Source: Aureimonas sp. ME7 (GTDB lineage: Bacteria; Pseudomonadota; Alphaproteobacteria; Rhizobiales; Rhizobiaceae). From it: DNA of 64,000 nucleotides. Numbering within the stretch: the stretch's first letter is position 1; each line of letters starts with the position of its first letter. The position numbers and the translations under genes are program-made. This document shows, piece after piece, positions 16,754 to 26,759 of this stretch. The DNA is taken from positions 248,001 through 312,000 of the forward strand of contig NZ_CAJCKW010000001.1 in NCBI RefSeq assembly GCF_903970965.1, written 5' to 3'. The notes under the pieces are model-generated. The model saw only the letters and a list, made by a program, of their open reading frames with translations, made no database searches and was not told where the DNA came from.

Positions 16754-18139
16754 TCAGCCCTGCTCGGCGACCTTGTTAATGCGGGGCAGGGAAACGATCC
16801 AGAGCACGAGGCCGCACACGGCAAACGCGCCGAGCGAGAGATAGGCAACCGAGAACCCGTAGGCCGAGACGATCGTGCCGGCGATGGCGGGGCTGAGCGA
16901 AGCGCCGACGCCCTGGACCGTCATCACCGCGCCGAGCCCGGCATTGATCCGGCCCGTGCCCTTGAGGATGCGCGCGACGAGACCGGGCACGGCGACGCCG
17001 AGGAGCCCGGCGCCGACCCCGTCCAGCATCTGCACGGGAACGAGCGCATAGGGGCTCGGCCAGAGCCCGGCGATCAGGGCGCGGATCGGCAGGGCGAGGA
17101 GGGCCGCGACGAGAAGCAGGACATAGCCACGCCGGCCGGCGAAGGCTGCGGCCAGAAGCGCGACGGGAATCATCGTCAGTTGGGCGATGATCACGGTGGC
17201 GGCGGTGTAGGACACGGGATCGGCGAGAAGCGCCTGGAGGGTCGTCTGCTGACGGGCGGGATGGGTAGCCGGCTGTCCCGGCGTCGCGGTGGACGGGCCG
17301 ATCGGGCTGGAGGCATCGCCCGACGCGGCGGGCTGGGTCGGGTTCGTCGCGTCCTCCACCGCGTTCTGCGCCACCTGCTGGCCGAGCAGCGGCAGCATCG
17401 CGCCGTTGCCGAAGTGGAACAGCATGAGCGTGGCCGCCAGAAGCAGGAGCGGGGTGGAGCGGTAAAGGACGGCGAAGCCGGATGGGGCCTCGCCCTTGCC
17501 CGCATCGCGCTTCTCCAGGCCGCGCGCTGCGTCGTGGTCGATGTCGCCTGGGCGGATCAGGAGCACCGCGGCGATGGAGCCGATCGCCATCACGGTCATC
17601 AGGATGAACACGGCCGGCAGGCCGAACTCGTAGCCGAAGAAGCCGGAGCCGGCGGCCGCCACGACGTTGCCGCCGTGGTTCCAGGCCTCGTTGCGCCCAA
17701 GCTGGTGGGGGAGGCCCTTCTGGCCCACCAGCCCGAGCGTCAGGCTGGCGAGCGCCGGACCGATGGCCGCGCCGGCGATGCCGGTCGCGATCTGCGAAGC
17801 GGCGACGAACGGAACGCTCGGCACGAACAGGATGGCCAGCGAGGCGAGGATCACCAGCGCGGCGCAGAAGGCGACGATGAAGCGCTTGGCGCGCGAGGCG
17901 TCGGCGAGTGCGCCGAGCGGCGTCGTCGCCAGCATCCCTGCGATGCCGCCGATCGTCATCACGTAGCCGATCGTATCGGTTCCCCAGCCCTGGCCGATCA
18001 GGAAGATGCCCAGGAACGGCCCGAGGCCGTCGCGTACATCCGCCAGGAAGAAGTTCACCGCGCCGAGCGCCTTGAGCGAGCGGGACGGCGAGGCGGGTGG
18101 AGAAGACGCCGATAAGGTGGGCGCCGAAGCGACAGTCAT
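16754..18139 (-). CDS. MFS transporter with an extended internal loop
   Basis: 461 residues. The first half has ADVRDGLGPFLGIFLIGQGWGTDTIGYVMTIGGIAGMLATTPLGALADASRAKR, containing the motif-A-like loop after helix 2. The second half restarts at about residue 238 with LLLLAATLMLFHFGNGAMLPLLG. An unusual Pro/Thr/Ser-rich segment of about 50 residues (near 260-310) lies between membrane helices in the second half, and it predicts a large loop. The ending VSLPRINKVAEQG is polar. The family is certain; the substrate is unknown. It is transcribed toward the TPR gene. Confidence 0.85.
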   Translation of the reverse strand: MTVASAPTLSASSPPASPSRSLKALGAVNFFLADVRDGLGPFLGIFLIGQGWGTDTIGYVMTIGGIAGMLATTPLGALADASRAKRFIVAFCAALVILASLAILFVPSVPFVAASQIATGIAGAAIGPALASLTLGLVGQKGLPHQLGRNEAWNHGGNVVAAAGSGFFGYEFGLPAVFILMTVMAIGSIAAVLLIRPGDIDHDAARGLEKRDAGKGEAPSGFAVLYRSTPLLLLAATLMLFHFGNGAMLPLLGQQVAQNAVEDATNPTQPAASGDASSPIGPSTATPGQPATHPARQQTTLQALLADPVSYTAATVIIAQLTMIPVALLAAAFAGRRGYVLLLVAALLALPIRALIAGLWPSPYALVPVQMLDGVGAGLLGVAVPGLVARILKGTGRINAGLGAVMTVQGVGASLSPAIAGTIVSAYGFSVAYLSLGAFAVCGLVLWIVSLPRINKVAEQG

Positions 18140-18250
18140 GGGCCGTCTCCGAAAACTCCAAGCTCAGCCCGGTCGGGTCAGCGCGCGATCAATTCACGCG
18201 CCCGTGAAATGGTTCCTTTCTGTTCGGACCGAATTCCGCGCCCCAATATG

Positions 18251-18283
18251 AAAAAGGGCCGGCCCAGTTGGACCAGCCCTTTC
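18251..18283 (-). terminator. Rho-independent terminator of asd
   Basis: On the minus strand AAAGGGC-TGGTCC, a 4-nt loop, GGGCCG-GCCCTTT and then TTCAT form a 13-bp stem with G-U pairs and a T run. It lies 20 nt past the asd stop. Confidence 0.8.
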
Positions 18284-18302
18284 GAACACGGTGATGAAGG
18301 CC

Positions 18303-19334
18303 TCAGGCCGCCTTGCGCTGGCCGATCAGCTTGCGGTTGACGAGGAGCTCGGCGATCTGCACGGCGTTGAGCGCGGCGCCCTTGCGCAGGTTGTCGGCCA
18401 CGACCCAGAGGTTGAGGCCGTTTTCCAGCGTCTGGTCCTCGCGGATGCGGCTGATATAGGTCGCGTCCTCGCCCGCCGTGTCGATCGGGGTGACGTAGCC
18501 GCCGTCCTCGCGGCTGTCGATCACCAGGCAACCCGGGGCTTCGCGAAGAATCTCGCGGGCCTCGTCGGCGGTGATCGGGTTTTCGAACTCGATGTTGACC
18601 GCTTCCGAATGGCCGATGAAGACCGGCACGCGCACGGCCGTGCAGGTGACCTTGATCTTCGGGTCGAGCATCTTCTTGGTCTCGGCCATCACCTTCCACT
18701 CTTCCTTGGTGGAGCCGTCCTCCATGAAGACGTCGATATGGGGGATGACGTTGAAGGCGATGCGCTTGGTGAACTTCTTGGCTTCCACGGGGTCGGACAC
18801 GAACACGGCGCGCGACTGGGTGAAAAGCTCGTCCATCCCGTCCTTGCCCGCGCCCGAGACCGATTGGTAGGTCGACACGACGACGCGACGAATCTTGGCC
18901 TTGTCGTGCAGGGGCTTGAGCGCCACCACGAGCTGCGCGGTGGAGCAGTTCGGATTGGCGATGATGCGGCGCTTGGTGAAGCCGGCGACCGCGTCGGCGT
19001 TGACTTCCGGCACGATCAAGGGAACGTCCGCGTCGTAGCGGAAGGCCGAGGAATTGTCGATCACGACGCAGCCGTCCTTGGCGATGCGCGGCGCCCATTC
19101 CTTGGCGACCGAGCCACCCGCCGACATCAGGCAGATGTCGGTGCCGGCCCAATCATAGCTTTCCAGAGCCTTGACCTTGAGCGTCCTGTCGCCGAACGAC
19201 ACCTCGGTGCCTTGGCTCCGGCGCGAGGCCAGCGCCACCACCTCGTCGGCGGGAAAGCCGCGCTCGTCGAGGATCCCCAGCATCTCGCGGCCGACATTGC
19301 CCGTCGCGCCGACCACAGCCACCTTGTAGCCCAT
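18303..19334 (-). CDS. asd: Aspartate-semialdehyde dehydrogenase
   Basis: 343 residues, the usual length. The enzyme reduces aspartyl phosphate to aspartate semialdehyde with NADPH, the branch point to lysine/diaminopimelate, threonine and methionine. The N-terminus GYKVAVVGATGNVGREM is the NADP-binding glycine loop. The active-site cysteine is Cys130 in NPNCSTAQ, and the C-terminal domain carries VRVPVFIGHSEAVNIEF. Its product feeds DapB in the lysine pathway, and dapB is also in this window (61.8 kb). It has its own terminator and lies about 260 nt from the next gene upstream, so it is probably a single transcription unit. Confidence 0.97.
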   Translation of the reverse strand: MGYKVAVVGATGNVGREMLGILDERGFPADEVVALASRRSQGTEVSFGDRTLKVKALESYDWAGTDICLMSAGGSVAKEWAPRIAKDGCVVIDNSSAFRYDADVPLIVPEVNADAVAGFTKRRIIANPNCSTAQLVVALKPLHDKAKIRRVVVSTYQSVSGAGKDGMDELFTQSRAVFVSDPVEAKKFTKRIAFNVIPHIDVFMEDGSTKEEWKVMAETKKMLDPKIKVTCTAVRVPVFIGHSEAVNIEFENPITADEAREILREAPGCLVIDSREDGGYVTPIDTAGEDATYISRIREDQTLENGLNLWVVADNLRKGAALNAVQIAELLVNRKLIGQRKAA

Positions 19335-19520
19335 CTTCTACCCCCGTCAGTTTCCGCGCCCCGAGAACCGATTGTCACGCTCTTTTCGCCCCGTCCCGGG
19401 GGCGGCGGGACGAGGGGTCAGATAATGATGGTGGTTTTGGTGAGGCCGAGCGCGAACATGGAACAAGCTCATGCGCCGGGCGCGGCGCGAAGTCAATCGG
19501 TCGCAGGCAAGCTCCAATAC

Positions 19521-19555
19521 GCAAAAGGGCCCGAGGCGATCGCCGCCTCGGGCCC
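19521..19555 (-). terminator. Rho-independent terminator after the 41-residue gene
   Basis: A perfect 12-bp stem (GGGCCCGAGGCG/CGCCTCGGGCCC, 5-nt loop) at 19527-19555 is followed on the minus strand by TTTTGC. It separates the small gene upstream from asd. Confidence 0.8.
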
Positions 19556-19597
19556 TGGATTCCATGGTGCCTCGCCTGGCCGGCGAGGCCGGCGCGT

Positions 19598-19723
19598 TCA
19601 GGCGCGGCGGTCGGGATAGGCGCCGCCGGCCGGCTGCGGGGTGGCCGAGCGGCGCGCCGCGCGCTCAGCGATCTTCTTGGTGACCCAACCCACGACCAGG
19701 GCCTTGATGATACCGCGAATCAT
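19598..19723 (-). CDS. Small basic protein of 41 residues
   Basis: A short gene with an ATG at 19723 preceded by GAGGAGAG at good spacing and ended by a strong terminator. The product begins MIRGIIKALVVGWVTKKIAERAARR and ends in a Pro/Gly/Arg-rich tail. The N-terminal half could form an amphipathic or membrane-associated helix with a basic face. I do not recognise a named family. Ribosome site, start, stop and terminator are all in register, which supports a real gene. Confidence 0.7.
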   Translation of the reverse strand: MIRGIIKALVVGWVTKKIAERAARRSATPQPAGGAYPDRRA

Positions 19724-19929
19724 GATGCTCTCCTCGAAACGATGACGGTGCGAACTCGATCAGGGAGGGGAATGCGTCTCTCGGCCAAGGGTTCCCGAGG
19801 CCGGCTCGCGGCAGGATTGTGGCGGGATTGGGAAGAACAACTTCCAATTTTCGAAAAAGTGGTTAGCCTTTTCATCCGAGCGCTGGGGAAGCGCTGCCGC
19901 CGTCATCCGCGGCTCTGGGAGGAAAACGC

Positions 19930-21633
19930 GTGACAAGCTATCCAACGAGCGCCGCCACGGCGTCCGAACGACAACCCATGACGAAGCGCGAGCGCAAGGT
20001 GATCATCGCCTCGTCGCTCGGCACGGTTTTCGAGTGGTACGACTTCTATCTCTACGGGACGCTCGCCGCGATCATCGGCAAGCAGTTCTTCTCGCAGTTT
20101 CCGCCGGCCACCCAGGCGATCTTCGCGCTCCTGACCTTTGCCGCCGGCTTCCTGGTGCGCCCGTTCGGCGCGCTCGTGTTCGGCCGGCTCGGCGATCTCG
20201 TCGGGCGCAAGTACACGTTCCTTCTGACCATCCTGATCATGGGCCTGTCGACCTTCGCGGTCGGCCTCCTGCCGGGCTACGACCAGATCGGCGTCGCCGC
20301 ACCGATCATTCTCGTGGCGCTTCGCATGGCGCAGGGGCTGGCGCTCGGCGGCGAATACGGCGGCGCGGTCGTCTATGTCGCGGAGCATTCGCCGCGCAAC
20401 CGGCGCGGCTTCTACACCGCCTGGATCCAGACCACGGCGACGATGGGCCTGCTCCTGTCGCTCTTCGTGATCGTGACGCTGCGCATCAACATGGGCGAAG
20501 AGGCGTTCGCGACCTCGCAGCCGCTGTTCCTCGGGCTCCAGGGCGGCTGGCGCATCCCCTTCCTTCTGTCGATCATCCTGCTTCTGGTGTCGATCTACAT
20601 CCGGCTCCAGATGCACGAATCGCCGATCTTCCAGAAGATGAAGGAAGAGGGCACCCAGTCCAAGGCGCCGCTTTCCGAAGCCTTCGGCAACTGGCGCAAC
20701 GGGAAGATCGTGCTGATCGCGCTGTTCGGCCTCGTGATCGGCCAGGCGGTGGTCTGGTACACCGGGCAGTTCTACGCCCTGTTCTTCCTGCAGACGGTCC
20801 TGAAGATCGATCTTCTGACCGCCAACGTGCTGATCGCCTGGGCGCTCCTGCTCGCCACGCCCTTCTTTCTCGTGTTCGGCGCCCTGTCGGACCGGATCGG
20901 GCGCAAGCCGGTAATCCTGGCAGGCTGCCTCATCGCGGCGGCCACCTACTTCCCGCTGTTCAGCGGGCTGACCTCGGCCGCCAATCCGACCTATGCGAGC
21001 GCGATCGAGACCGTGCGCGCCGAGGTCGTGGCCGATCCCGCCACCTGCGGCTCGCTGTTCGACCCGGTGGGCATCCGCACCTTCACCAGCCCTTGCGACG
21101 TGGTGCGCCGGACCCTGTCGCAGCAGGCCTTCCGCTACACGCAGGTCAACGCGCCGGCGGGAAGCCCGACGCAGCTCGTGGTCAACGGCGGGGCGCCGAT
21201 CGTCTTCACCGACGCCCCCGCCTTCACCGCCGCGCTCGGCCCCGCCATGGTGGCGGCCGGCTATCCGGCGGCCGACGACCCGGCCAAGGTGAAGATCGAC
21301 GGCTTCTTCTCCGCGCTGGGCAGTTTCCAGGCGTTGAAGGTGATCGCGATCCTCTGGGTCATGGTCGTGTATGTCACCATCGTCTACGGGCCGATCGCCG
21401 CCGCGCTGGTGGAGTTCTTCCCGACCCGCATCCGCTACACCGCGATGTCCTTGCCCTACCACATCGGCAACGGCTGGTTCGGCGGCCTCCTGCCGGCGAC
21501 CTCGTTCGCGATCGTCGCCTCCACCGGCGATATCTTCGCCGGCCTCTGGTATCCCGTGATCTTCGCGCTCCTGACGGTGGCGATCGGCGTCATCTTCGTC
21601 CGTGAGAAGAAGGGCGTCGATCTCGCCGACTGA
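19930..21633 (+). CDS. MFS transporter of the metabolite:H+ symporter (MHS) type
   Basis: 567 residues from a GTG with a GGGAGG ribosome site 8 nt upstream. MHS/ProP-like hallmarks are IIASSLGTVFEWYDFYLYGTLA at the first helix, PFGALVFGRLGDLVGRKYTFL (motif A), and RMAQGLALGGEYGGAVVYVAEHSPRNRRGFYT. Relatives import proline, betaine, shikimate, citrate or other organic acids with protons. About 110 residues between helices near residues 350-460 form a hydrophilic insert with two cysteines. Relatives of this length in alphaproteobacteria carry a similar insert. It ends at a bidirectional terminator shared with leuB. Confidence 0.92.
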   Translation: MTSYPTSAATASERQPMTKRERKVIIASSLGTVFEWYDFYLYGTLAAIIGKQFFSQFPPATQAIFALLTFAAGFLVRPFGALVFGRLGDLVGRKYTFLLTILIMGLSTFAVGLLPGYDQIGVAAPIILVALRMAQGLALGGEYGGAVVYVAEHSPRNRRGFYTAWIQTTATMGLLLSLFVIVTLRINMGEEAFATSQPLFLGLQGGWRIPFLLSIILLLVSIYIRLQMHESPIFQKMKEEGTQSKAPLSEAFGNWRNGKIVLIALFGLVIGQAVVWYTGQFYALFFLQTVLKIDLLTANVLIAWALLLATPFFLVFGALSDRIGRKPVILAGCLIAAATYFPLFSGLTSAANPTYASAIETVRAEVVADPATCGSLFDPVGIRTFTSPCDVVRRTLSQQAFRYTQVNAPAGSPTQLVVNGGAPIVFTDAPAFTAALGPAMVAAGYPAADDPAKVKIDGFFSALGSFQALKVIAILWVMVVYVTIVYGPIAAALVEFFPTRIRYTAMSLPYHIGNGWFGGLLPATSFAIVASTGDIFAGLWYPVIFALLTVAIGVIFVREKKGVDLAD

Positions 21634-21659
21634 CGGCGGACTGTCGTCCCTATCCCACG

Positions 21660-21698
21660 AAAAAACCGCCGCCCCGATCCCTCGGGGCGGCGGTTTCG
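21660..21698. terminator. Bidirectional terminator between the MHS transporter gene and leuB
   Basis: A 15-bp perfect stem at 21663-21696 (AAACCGCCGCCCCGA, loop TCCC, complement) is flanked by an A run on the left and T-rich sequence on the right. It can terminate both convergent genes. Confidence 0.85.
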
Positions 21699-21717
21699 TT
21701 TCAATGCAGCGCGTTGA

Positions 21718-22833
21718 TCAGGCGGCGAGGCGCTCGGAAAACGCTTGGGCGATCGCATCGCCCATCTCACCCGTGCCGACCTGCCGGCAGCCGGGGGCCA
21801 TGATGTCGCCGGTGCGCGTGCCGCTTTCGAGGACGCTCGCGATCGAAGCCTCCAGGGCGTCGGCTTCGCGCGTCAGGCCGAACGAATAGCGCAGCATCAT
21901 CGCGGCCGAGGCGATCATCGCGATCGGGTTGGCGATGCCCTGGCCGGCGATGTCCGGGGCCGAGCCGTGCACCGGCTCGTAGAGCGCGCGGCGCTTGGCC
22001 CCGTTCGCGGCATCCGGAGCGCCGAGCGAGGCGGAGGGCAGCATGCCGAGCGAGCCCGTCAGCATGGCCGCGATGTCGGACAGCATGTCGCCGAAGAGAT
22101 TGTCGGTGACGATCACGTCGAATTGCTTAGGCGCGCGCACGAGCTGCATGCCGCCGGCATCCGCCAGCATGTGCTCGAGGCGCACGTCGGGATATTCGTC
22201 GCGCCCGATGCGGGTGACAACCTCGTTCCACAGGACGCCCGTCTTCATGACGTTGCGCTTTTCCATGGAGGTCACTTTTCCATGGCGGGTGCGGGCAGCC
22301 TCGAAGGCGGCACGTGCGATGCGCTCGATCTCGTAGGTCTCGTAGACCTGCGTGTCGATCCCGCGCTTCTGGCCCTGCCCGAGGTCCACGATCTCCTTGG
22401 GGCTCCCGAAGTAGACGCCGCCCGTCAGTTCGCGCAGGATCAGGATGTCGAGCCCGTCCACCAGCTCGCGCTTCAGCGAAGAGGCTTCGGCGAGCGCGGG
22501 ATAGCAGATCGCGGGCCGGAGGTTGGCGAAGAGTTCCATGTCCTTGCGAAGGCGCAGGAGGCCGGCTTCGGGCCGGATCTCGTAAGCGACGCCGTCCCAT
22601 TTCGGGCCGCCGACCGCGCCGAACAGGACCGCGTCGGCGCCAAGCGCCAGCGCCATGTCGCCTTCCGAGATCGGCACGCCGTGCGCGTCGATCGCCGCTC
22701 CGCCGACGAGGCCCCGCTCGGTTTCGAAGCGTGCCTCGCCCCGGTTCAGGACGGCGAGAATCTTCTCGACCTCCGCCATCGTCTCGGGGCCGATGCCGTC
22801 GCCGGCCAGAAGCAGGAGCTTGTGCGTGGTCAT
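21718..22833 (-). CDS. leuB: 3-isopropylmalate dehydrogenase
   Basis: 371 residues from the ATG at 22833 with an AAGGA ribosome site. It catalyses oxidative decarboxylation of 3-isopropylmalate with NAD, the third step of leucine synthesis. Signature parts are [17 protein letters not shown] at the N-terminus, [12 protein letters not shown], the catalytic stretch [14 protein letters not shown], and the metal site [27 protein letters not shown]. The [19 protein letters not shown] segment marks NAD specificity. leuD lies 2.3 kb upstream, with a c-di-GMP gene in between. The open frame continues 72 residues upstream without family similarity. Confidence 0.97.
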   Translation of the reverse strand: MTTHKLLLLAGDGIGPETMAEVEKILAVLNRGEARFETERGLVGGAAIDAHGVPISEGDMALALGADAVLFGAVGGPKWDGVAYEIRPEAGLLRLRKDMELFANLRPAICYPALAEASSLKRELVDGLDILILRELTGGVYFGSPKEIVDLGQGQKRGIDTQVYETYEIERIARAAFEAARTRHGKVTSMEKRNVMKTGVLWNEVVTRIGRDEYPDVRLEHMLADAGGMQLVRAPKQFDVIVTDNLFGDMLSDIAAMLTGSLGMLPSASLGAPDAANGAKRRALYEPVHGSAPDIAGQGIANPIAMIASAAMMLRYSFGLTREADALEASIASVLESGTRTGDIMAPGCRQVGTGEMGDAIAQAFSERLAA

Positions 22834-22930
22834 GGGCGGTCCTTCAGCGTCAAGTCGCGGGAAACTCCAAGTCGCCCGTCCTCTAACGCATCGGTGAGGC
22901 GATCGGAACGCCTCGCTTGGCCTCTTTCGC

Positions 22931-24931
22931 TCAGGCGGTGAGCGCCAGGGGCGTGTCCACGAGCGCGCCGGGGCGGCCGAGAAGATAGCCCTGCGCCTCG
23001 TCGCAGCCTTCCTCGCGCAGGATGCCGAGTTGCGTGTCGGTTTCCACACCCTCCGCCAGGACGGAGATCCGGAGCGTGCGCCCGAGCGTCAGGATGGCGC
23101 GCACGATCGCCTTGGCCTCCACCGACTGGCCGAACTCGGTCATGAAGGATCGGTCCAGCTTGATCTTGTCGAAGGGGAAGTTGCGCAAGGTCTCGAACGA
23201 GGAATAGCCGATGCCGAAGTCGTCGAGCGCCAGCGACACGCCGAGCGCCTTGATCGCGCGCATCGTGCCGAGCGTGCGGGCGCGGTCGATCAGGAGGGTG
23301 GATTCGGTGACCTCCAGCTCCAGCCGCTCCGGCGGAAGGCCGGTTTCGCGCAGGATGGCCGCGACGGCGGCGGCCAGATCGGCGCGCACGAACTGGACGG
23401 GCGAGATGTTGACGGCGATCTTGTGCGGGTGGTGCCACCGGGACGCCTCGCGGCAGGCTTCGCGCAGGACCCATTCGCCGATTTCCAGGATATGGCCGCT
23501 TTGCTCGGCCAGCGGAATGAAGACGGCGGGCGGGATCGTGCCGCGCTTGGGGTGGAACCAGCGCAGGAGCACCTCGTAGCCCGACACGGCGCCGCTCTGG
23601 ACGCTCTGCTGGACCTGGTAGTGGAGCGCGAGTTCGCCGCGAGACAGGGCAAGGCGCAGTTCGGCTCCGAGTTCGCGCCGCTCGCGCGCCGCCTCGTCCA
23701 TCCGGTTTTCGTAGAAGCGGACGCGGTGCTCCAGATCCGCCTTGGCGCGGTACATCGCCAGATCCGCGTTGGCCAGGAGGCGCTCGACGCTGTCGCCGTT
23801 CTCGGGAAACAGCGCGATGCCGAGACTCCCTCCGCTCGGGATCGACAGGCCGTCGAGTTCCAGGGGCTGATGGAGCGCGGTTTCCAGCCGGGACACGAAG
23901 TCGAGCACCGCCGCCTCGTCGGCCTGCGCCGTGACGGCGGCGAACTCGTCGCCGCCCACGCGCGCCACGTATTCGCCGGGCTTGAGGATCGCGGTGAGGT
24001 TCTGTGCCACCTGGCGCAAAGCCTTGTCGCCGGCGGCATGGCCGCGCAGGTCGTTGATCTCCTTGAAGCGGTCGAGATCGATGCCGACCACGGCGAAGCG
24101 GGCGTTCGCTTCGCGCGCGCTTTCCAGAAGGGCCGACAGGTGATCGGACAGGGCCACGCGGTTGGGTAGTCCGGTCAAGGCGTCGCTGAGCGCCAGAACG
24201 CGCAGGTGCTCGACGCTTCGGTTGCGCGCTTCCTCGTCCAGAAGGTAGGTCACGGCGCCCGCCCCGGCGACCATGAGCCCGACGCCGGCGACCGCCATGG
24301 CGAGCGCGCGCATCACGGTGTCGTCGAGGCCGCTGCCTTGAAGGCTCAAGGGCTCGATCGCGAGCGCCGACATTCCCAGAAGATGGAGCGACAGGATCGC
24401 CAGGAAGAGAAGCGCGACCGCCGGGCGCGTCCGCCCCTTGGCCAGGAGCGCCAGGGACAGCCCGGCAAGGCCCAAGGAGGCGGTCACCGACAGGATCACC
24501 GTGCCCCATTGCCAGTGGAGGATACCCTCCACGCGGTAGGCCAGCATGCCGAGATAATGCATGGCCGCGATCGAGGCGCCCACCACGGAACCGCCGATCG
24601 CGGCCTTGAGGACGGATCCGCAACCGGCCAGGAGCAGCCCCGGCAGGGCGCCGCCGACGGCCACCAGGAGCGAGACCATGGTCAGCGTCGGATCGATCGA
24701 GACCGCCGCGCCCGGGTCATAGGCGAGGATTCCGATGAAGTGCGTGCACCAGGTGACGCAGCCCGCCGTCACGGCGGCCAGGAAGCCCCAGCCGATGCGC
24801 CGCCGCCCGTCCGACATCATCATCGTGCGCACGAGGCGGATCGTGACCGAGGATCCGACGAGGCAGAAGCCGGCGGCCAGGACCAAAAGGAAGAGATCGT
24901 GCTGCTGGCCGATACAGGTGATGAGGCGCAT
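22931..24931 (-). CDS. Membrane-bound MHYT-GGDEF-EAL cyclic-di-GMP signalling protein
   Basis: 666 residues from the ATG at 24931; an ATG at 24982 would add 17. Residues 1-235 are an MHYT sensor of about seven helices with the motif copies THFIGI, MHYLGM (124-129) and LHLLGM, a fold proposed to bind copper and sense a gas. A GGDEF domain follows with an intact GGDEF at 326-330. The EAL domain (430-655) begins YEVLLRW, so the family Ala is Val, while [23 protein letters not shown] and EGVET are kept. Both diguanylate cyclase and phosphodiesterase activities are therefore possible. It sits between leuD and leuB on the same strand. Confidence 0.93.
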   Translation of the reverse strand: MRLITCIGQQHDLFLLVLAAGFCLVGSSVTIRLVRTMMMSDGRRRIGWGFLAAVTAGCVTWCTHFIGILAYDPGAAVSIDPTLTMVSLLVAVGGALPGLLLAGCGSVLKAAIGGSVVGASIAAMHYLGMLAYRVEGILHWQWGTVILSVTASLGLAGLSLALLAKGRTRPAVALLFLAILSLHLLGMSALAIEPLSLQGSGLDDTVMRALAMAVAGVGLMVAGAGAVTYLLDEEARNRSVEHLRVLALSDALTGLPNRVALSDHLSALLESAREANARFAVVGIDLDRFKEINDLRGHAAGDKALRQVAQNLTAILKPGEYVARVGGDEFAAVTAQADEAAVLDFVSRLETALHQPLELDGLSIPSGGSLGIALFPENGDSVERLLANADLAMYRAKADLEHRVRFYENRMDEAARERRELGAELRLALSRGELALHYQVQQSVQSGAVSGYEVLLRWFHPKRGTIPPAVFIPLAEQSGHILEIGEWVLREACREASRWHHPHKIAVNISPVQFVRADLAAAVAAILRETGLPPERLELEVTESTLLIDRARTLGTMRAIKALGVSLALDDFGIGYSSFETLRNFPFDKIKLDRSFMTEFGQSVEAKAIVRAILTLGRTLRISVLAEGVETDTQLGILREEGCDEAQGYLLGRPGALVDTPLALTA

Positions 24932-25135
24932 CGAACGAAACCCGGCGGGAGGCTGAGATCGCCATCCTGCACGGGGAGTCATGAAGATCGTGCGCCAACC
25001 AATCGTTGGGGAAGGAGCGCCTGTGGATAAGATGTAACCGTGGGGCGTGATCGCCCGCCCGAACCCATCCTGCGGGCGAAGACCGGGCGGCGATCGCGGA
25101 TCGTGCCTAACGAACCGTGATCGCCATCGCGCGCC

Positions 25136-25741
25136 TTAAGCCCAGGGCCGCTCGCTCGCGAGCTTCGTCTCGAACGAGGTGATCCCGCCTTCCTGCTCCA
25201 GCGTCAGGCCGATGTCGTCGAGCCCGTTCAGGAGGCAGTGCTTGCGGAACGGGTCGATGTCGAAGCGCACGGTGCCGCCGTCCGGGCGGCGGATTTCCTG
25301 GGCTTCGAGATCCACCGTCAGACGCGCGTTGGCGCCCTTGGCGGCGTCCCCCATCAGGGCGTCAAGCTGGGCCTGACTGACGCGGATCGGCAGGATGCCG
25401 TTCTTGAAGCAGTTGTTGTAGAAGATGTCGGCGAAGGACGTGGAGATCACGCAGCGGATGCCGAAGTCGAGAAGTGCCCAAGGGGCGTGCTCGCGGCTCG
25501 ATCCGCAGCCGAAATTGTCGCCCGCCACCAGGATCTCGGCCTGCCGGTAGGCCGGCTTGTTGAGAACGAAGGTCTCGTCCTCCGATCCGTCCTCGCGATA
25601 GCGGATGTTGGCGAAGAGACCGACGCCGAGCCCGGTGCGCTTGATCGTCTTCAGGTAGTCCTTCGGAATGATCATGTCGGTGTCGACATTGAGGATGGGA
25701 AGCGGTGCGGCGACGCCCGTCAGGTGGTCGAACTTCTGCAT
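25136..25741 (-). CDS. leuD: 3-isopropylmalate dehydratase small subunit
   Basis: 201 residues, the standard length. With LeuC (not in the window) it isomerises 2-isopropylmalate to 3-isopropylmalate. Motifs seen are [16 protein letters not shown] at the N-terminus, [25 protein letters not shown] (the swivel-domain active-site loop), [20 protein letters not shown] and [18 protein letters not shown]. The start at 25741 faces the CitE-like gene across a 127-nt divergent promoter region. Confidence 0.97.
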   Translation of the reverse strand: MQKFDHLTGVAAPLPILNVDTDMIIPKDYLKTIKRTGLGVGLFANIRYREDGSEDETFVLNKPAYRQAEILVAGDNFGCGSSREHAPWALLDFGIRCVISTSFADIFYNNCFKNGILPIRVSQAQLDALMGDAAKGANARLTVDLEAQEIRRPDGGTVRFDIDPFRKHCLLNGLDDIGLTLEQEGGITSFETKLASERPWA

Positions 25742-25868
25742 GGGATCGTCCTTTCCTTCGCGTGGGACATGCCGAACGCGCGTTGGTTACACCCTCCGGC
25801 CCGTGTGCAAAAGCCCGCATCGACCGCCAAGCTTGAATGGGGGCGGGCGATGGGGCAGGGAAGAGGCG

Positions 25869-26759
25869 ATGACAGGCAAGCCCCAGCCCCTTCTGCGCTC
25901 CGCTCTGTTCGTGCCGGCCGCCAACGCGCGCGCGCTCGAAAAGTCCGCCGCGCTCCGGCCGGACGCCCTGATCTTCGATCTGGAGGACTCGGCGGCCCCC
26001 GGCGAGAAGGACGAGGCGCGCGAGCGGCTGCGCGCCCATCTCGGCATGCAGCCTGCGGGCGGGCCGCTGCGCGTGGTGCGCGTCAATCCGCTCGGCACGA
26101 GCGCAGGCACGGAAGACCTCCTCATGGCCTGCGCGGCGCGCGCCGACGCCGTGCTCCTGCCCAAGGTGGAGAGCAAGGCGGCGCTTTGCGAGGTGGACGA
26201 GGCGCTGGCGCACTGCGACGCGCCGTCCGGCCTCGCGCTTTGGGCCATGGTGGAAACGCCGGCCGGCGTCCTCCAGGCGAGCGCGATCGCCGGCGCCCGT
26301 CTGTCCCGCCCCCTCGGCGCCCTAGTGATCGGTCCGAACGACCTGGTTCTAGCGGCCGGGCTCCAGCTTTCGCCCGGCCGCCCGGAACTCATGCCCTGGC
26401 TCGGGCCGGTTCTCGTGGCCGGCCATGCGCACGGGCGTCCCGTGCTCGACGGCGTCTTCAACGATCTCACCGACGAGGCGGGCTTTGCCGCCGAGTGCGC
26501 GCAAGCGCGCCGCTTCGGCTTTGCCGGCAAGACGCTGATCCACCCCGCGCAGATCGCCCCGTGCGAAGCCGCCTTCGGCCCGACGGGGGAAGAGATCGAG
26601 GAAGCGGAGGCGATCGTCGCCGCCTTCGCCGATCCCGCTCATGCCGGGCGCGGCGTGATCCGCCTCCACGGCCGCATGGTCGAACGCCTTCATCTCATAC
26701 AGGCGCAAGCGCTCCTCAACCGCGCCGCCCTCGTCGCCTCGAAAGGACAGGTTCCATGA
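25869..26759 (+). CDS. HpcH/HpaI aldolase-citrate lyase family protein (CitE-like CoA ester lyase)
   Basis: 296 residues from an ATG with an AGAGG ribosome site. Family motifs are LLRSALFVPAANARALEKSA, DALIFDLEDSAAPGEKDEAR (with acidic metal ligands), RVNPLGT, LLPKVESKA, MVETPAGVL, the second metal site GPNDLV, and GFAGKTLIHPAQI. CitE-like proteins cleave or form CoA esters such as malyl-, citramalyl- or citryl-CoA. The absence of CitD/CitF neighbours argues against citrate lyase. It is translationally coupled (ATGA) to the DUF1737 gene. The exact substrate is unknown. Confidence 0.9.
   Translation: MTGKPQPLLRSALFVPAANARALEKSAALRPDALIFDLEDSAAPGEKDEARERLRAHLGMQPAGGPLRVVRVNPLGTSAGTEDLLMACAARADAVLLPKVESKAALCEVDEALAHCDAPSGLALWAMVETPAGVLQASAIAGARLSRPLGALVIGPNDLVLAAGLQLSPGRPELMPWLGPVLVAGHAHGRPVLDGVFNDLTDEAGFAAECAQARRFGFAGKTLIHPAQIAPCEAAFGPTGEEIEEAEAIVAAFADPAHAGRGVIRLHGRMVERLHLIQAQALLNRAALVASKGQVP

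Noticed and set aside
24206-25030. 274-codon plus-strand frame opposite the MHYT domain
   Set aside because: Charged low-complexity shadow with no family match.
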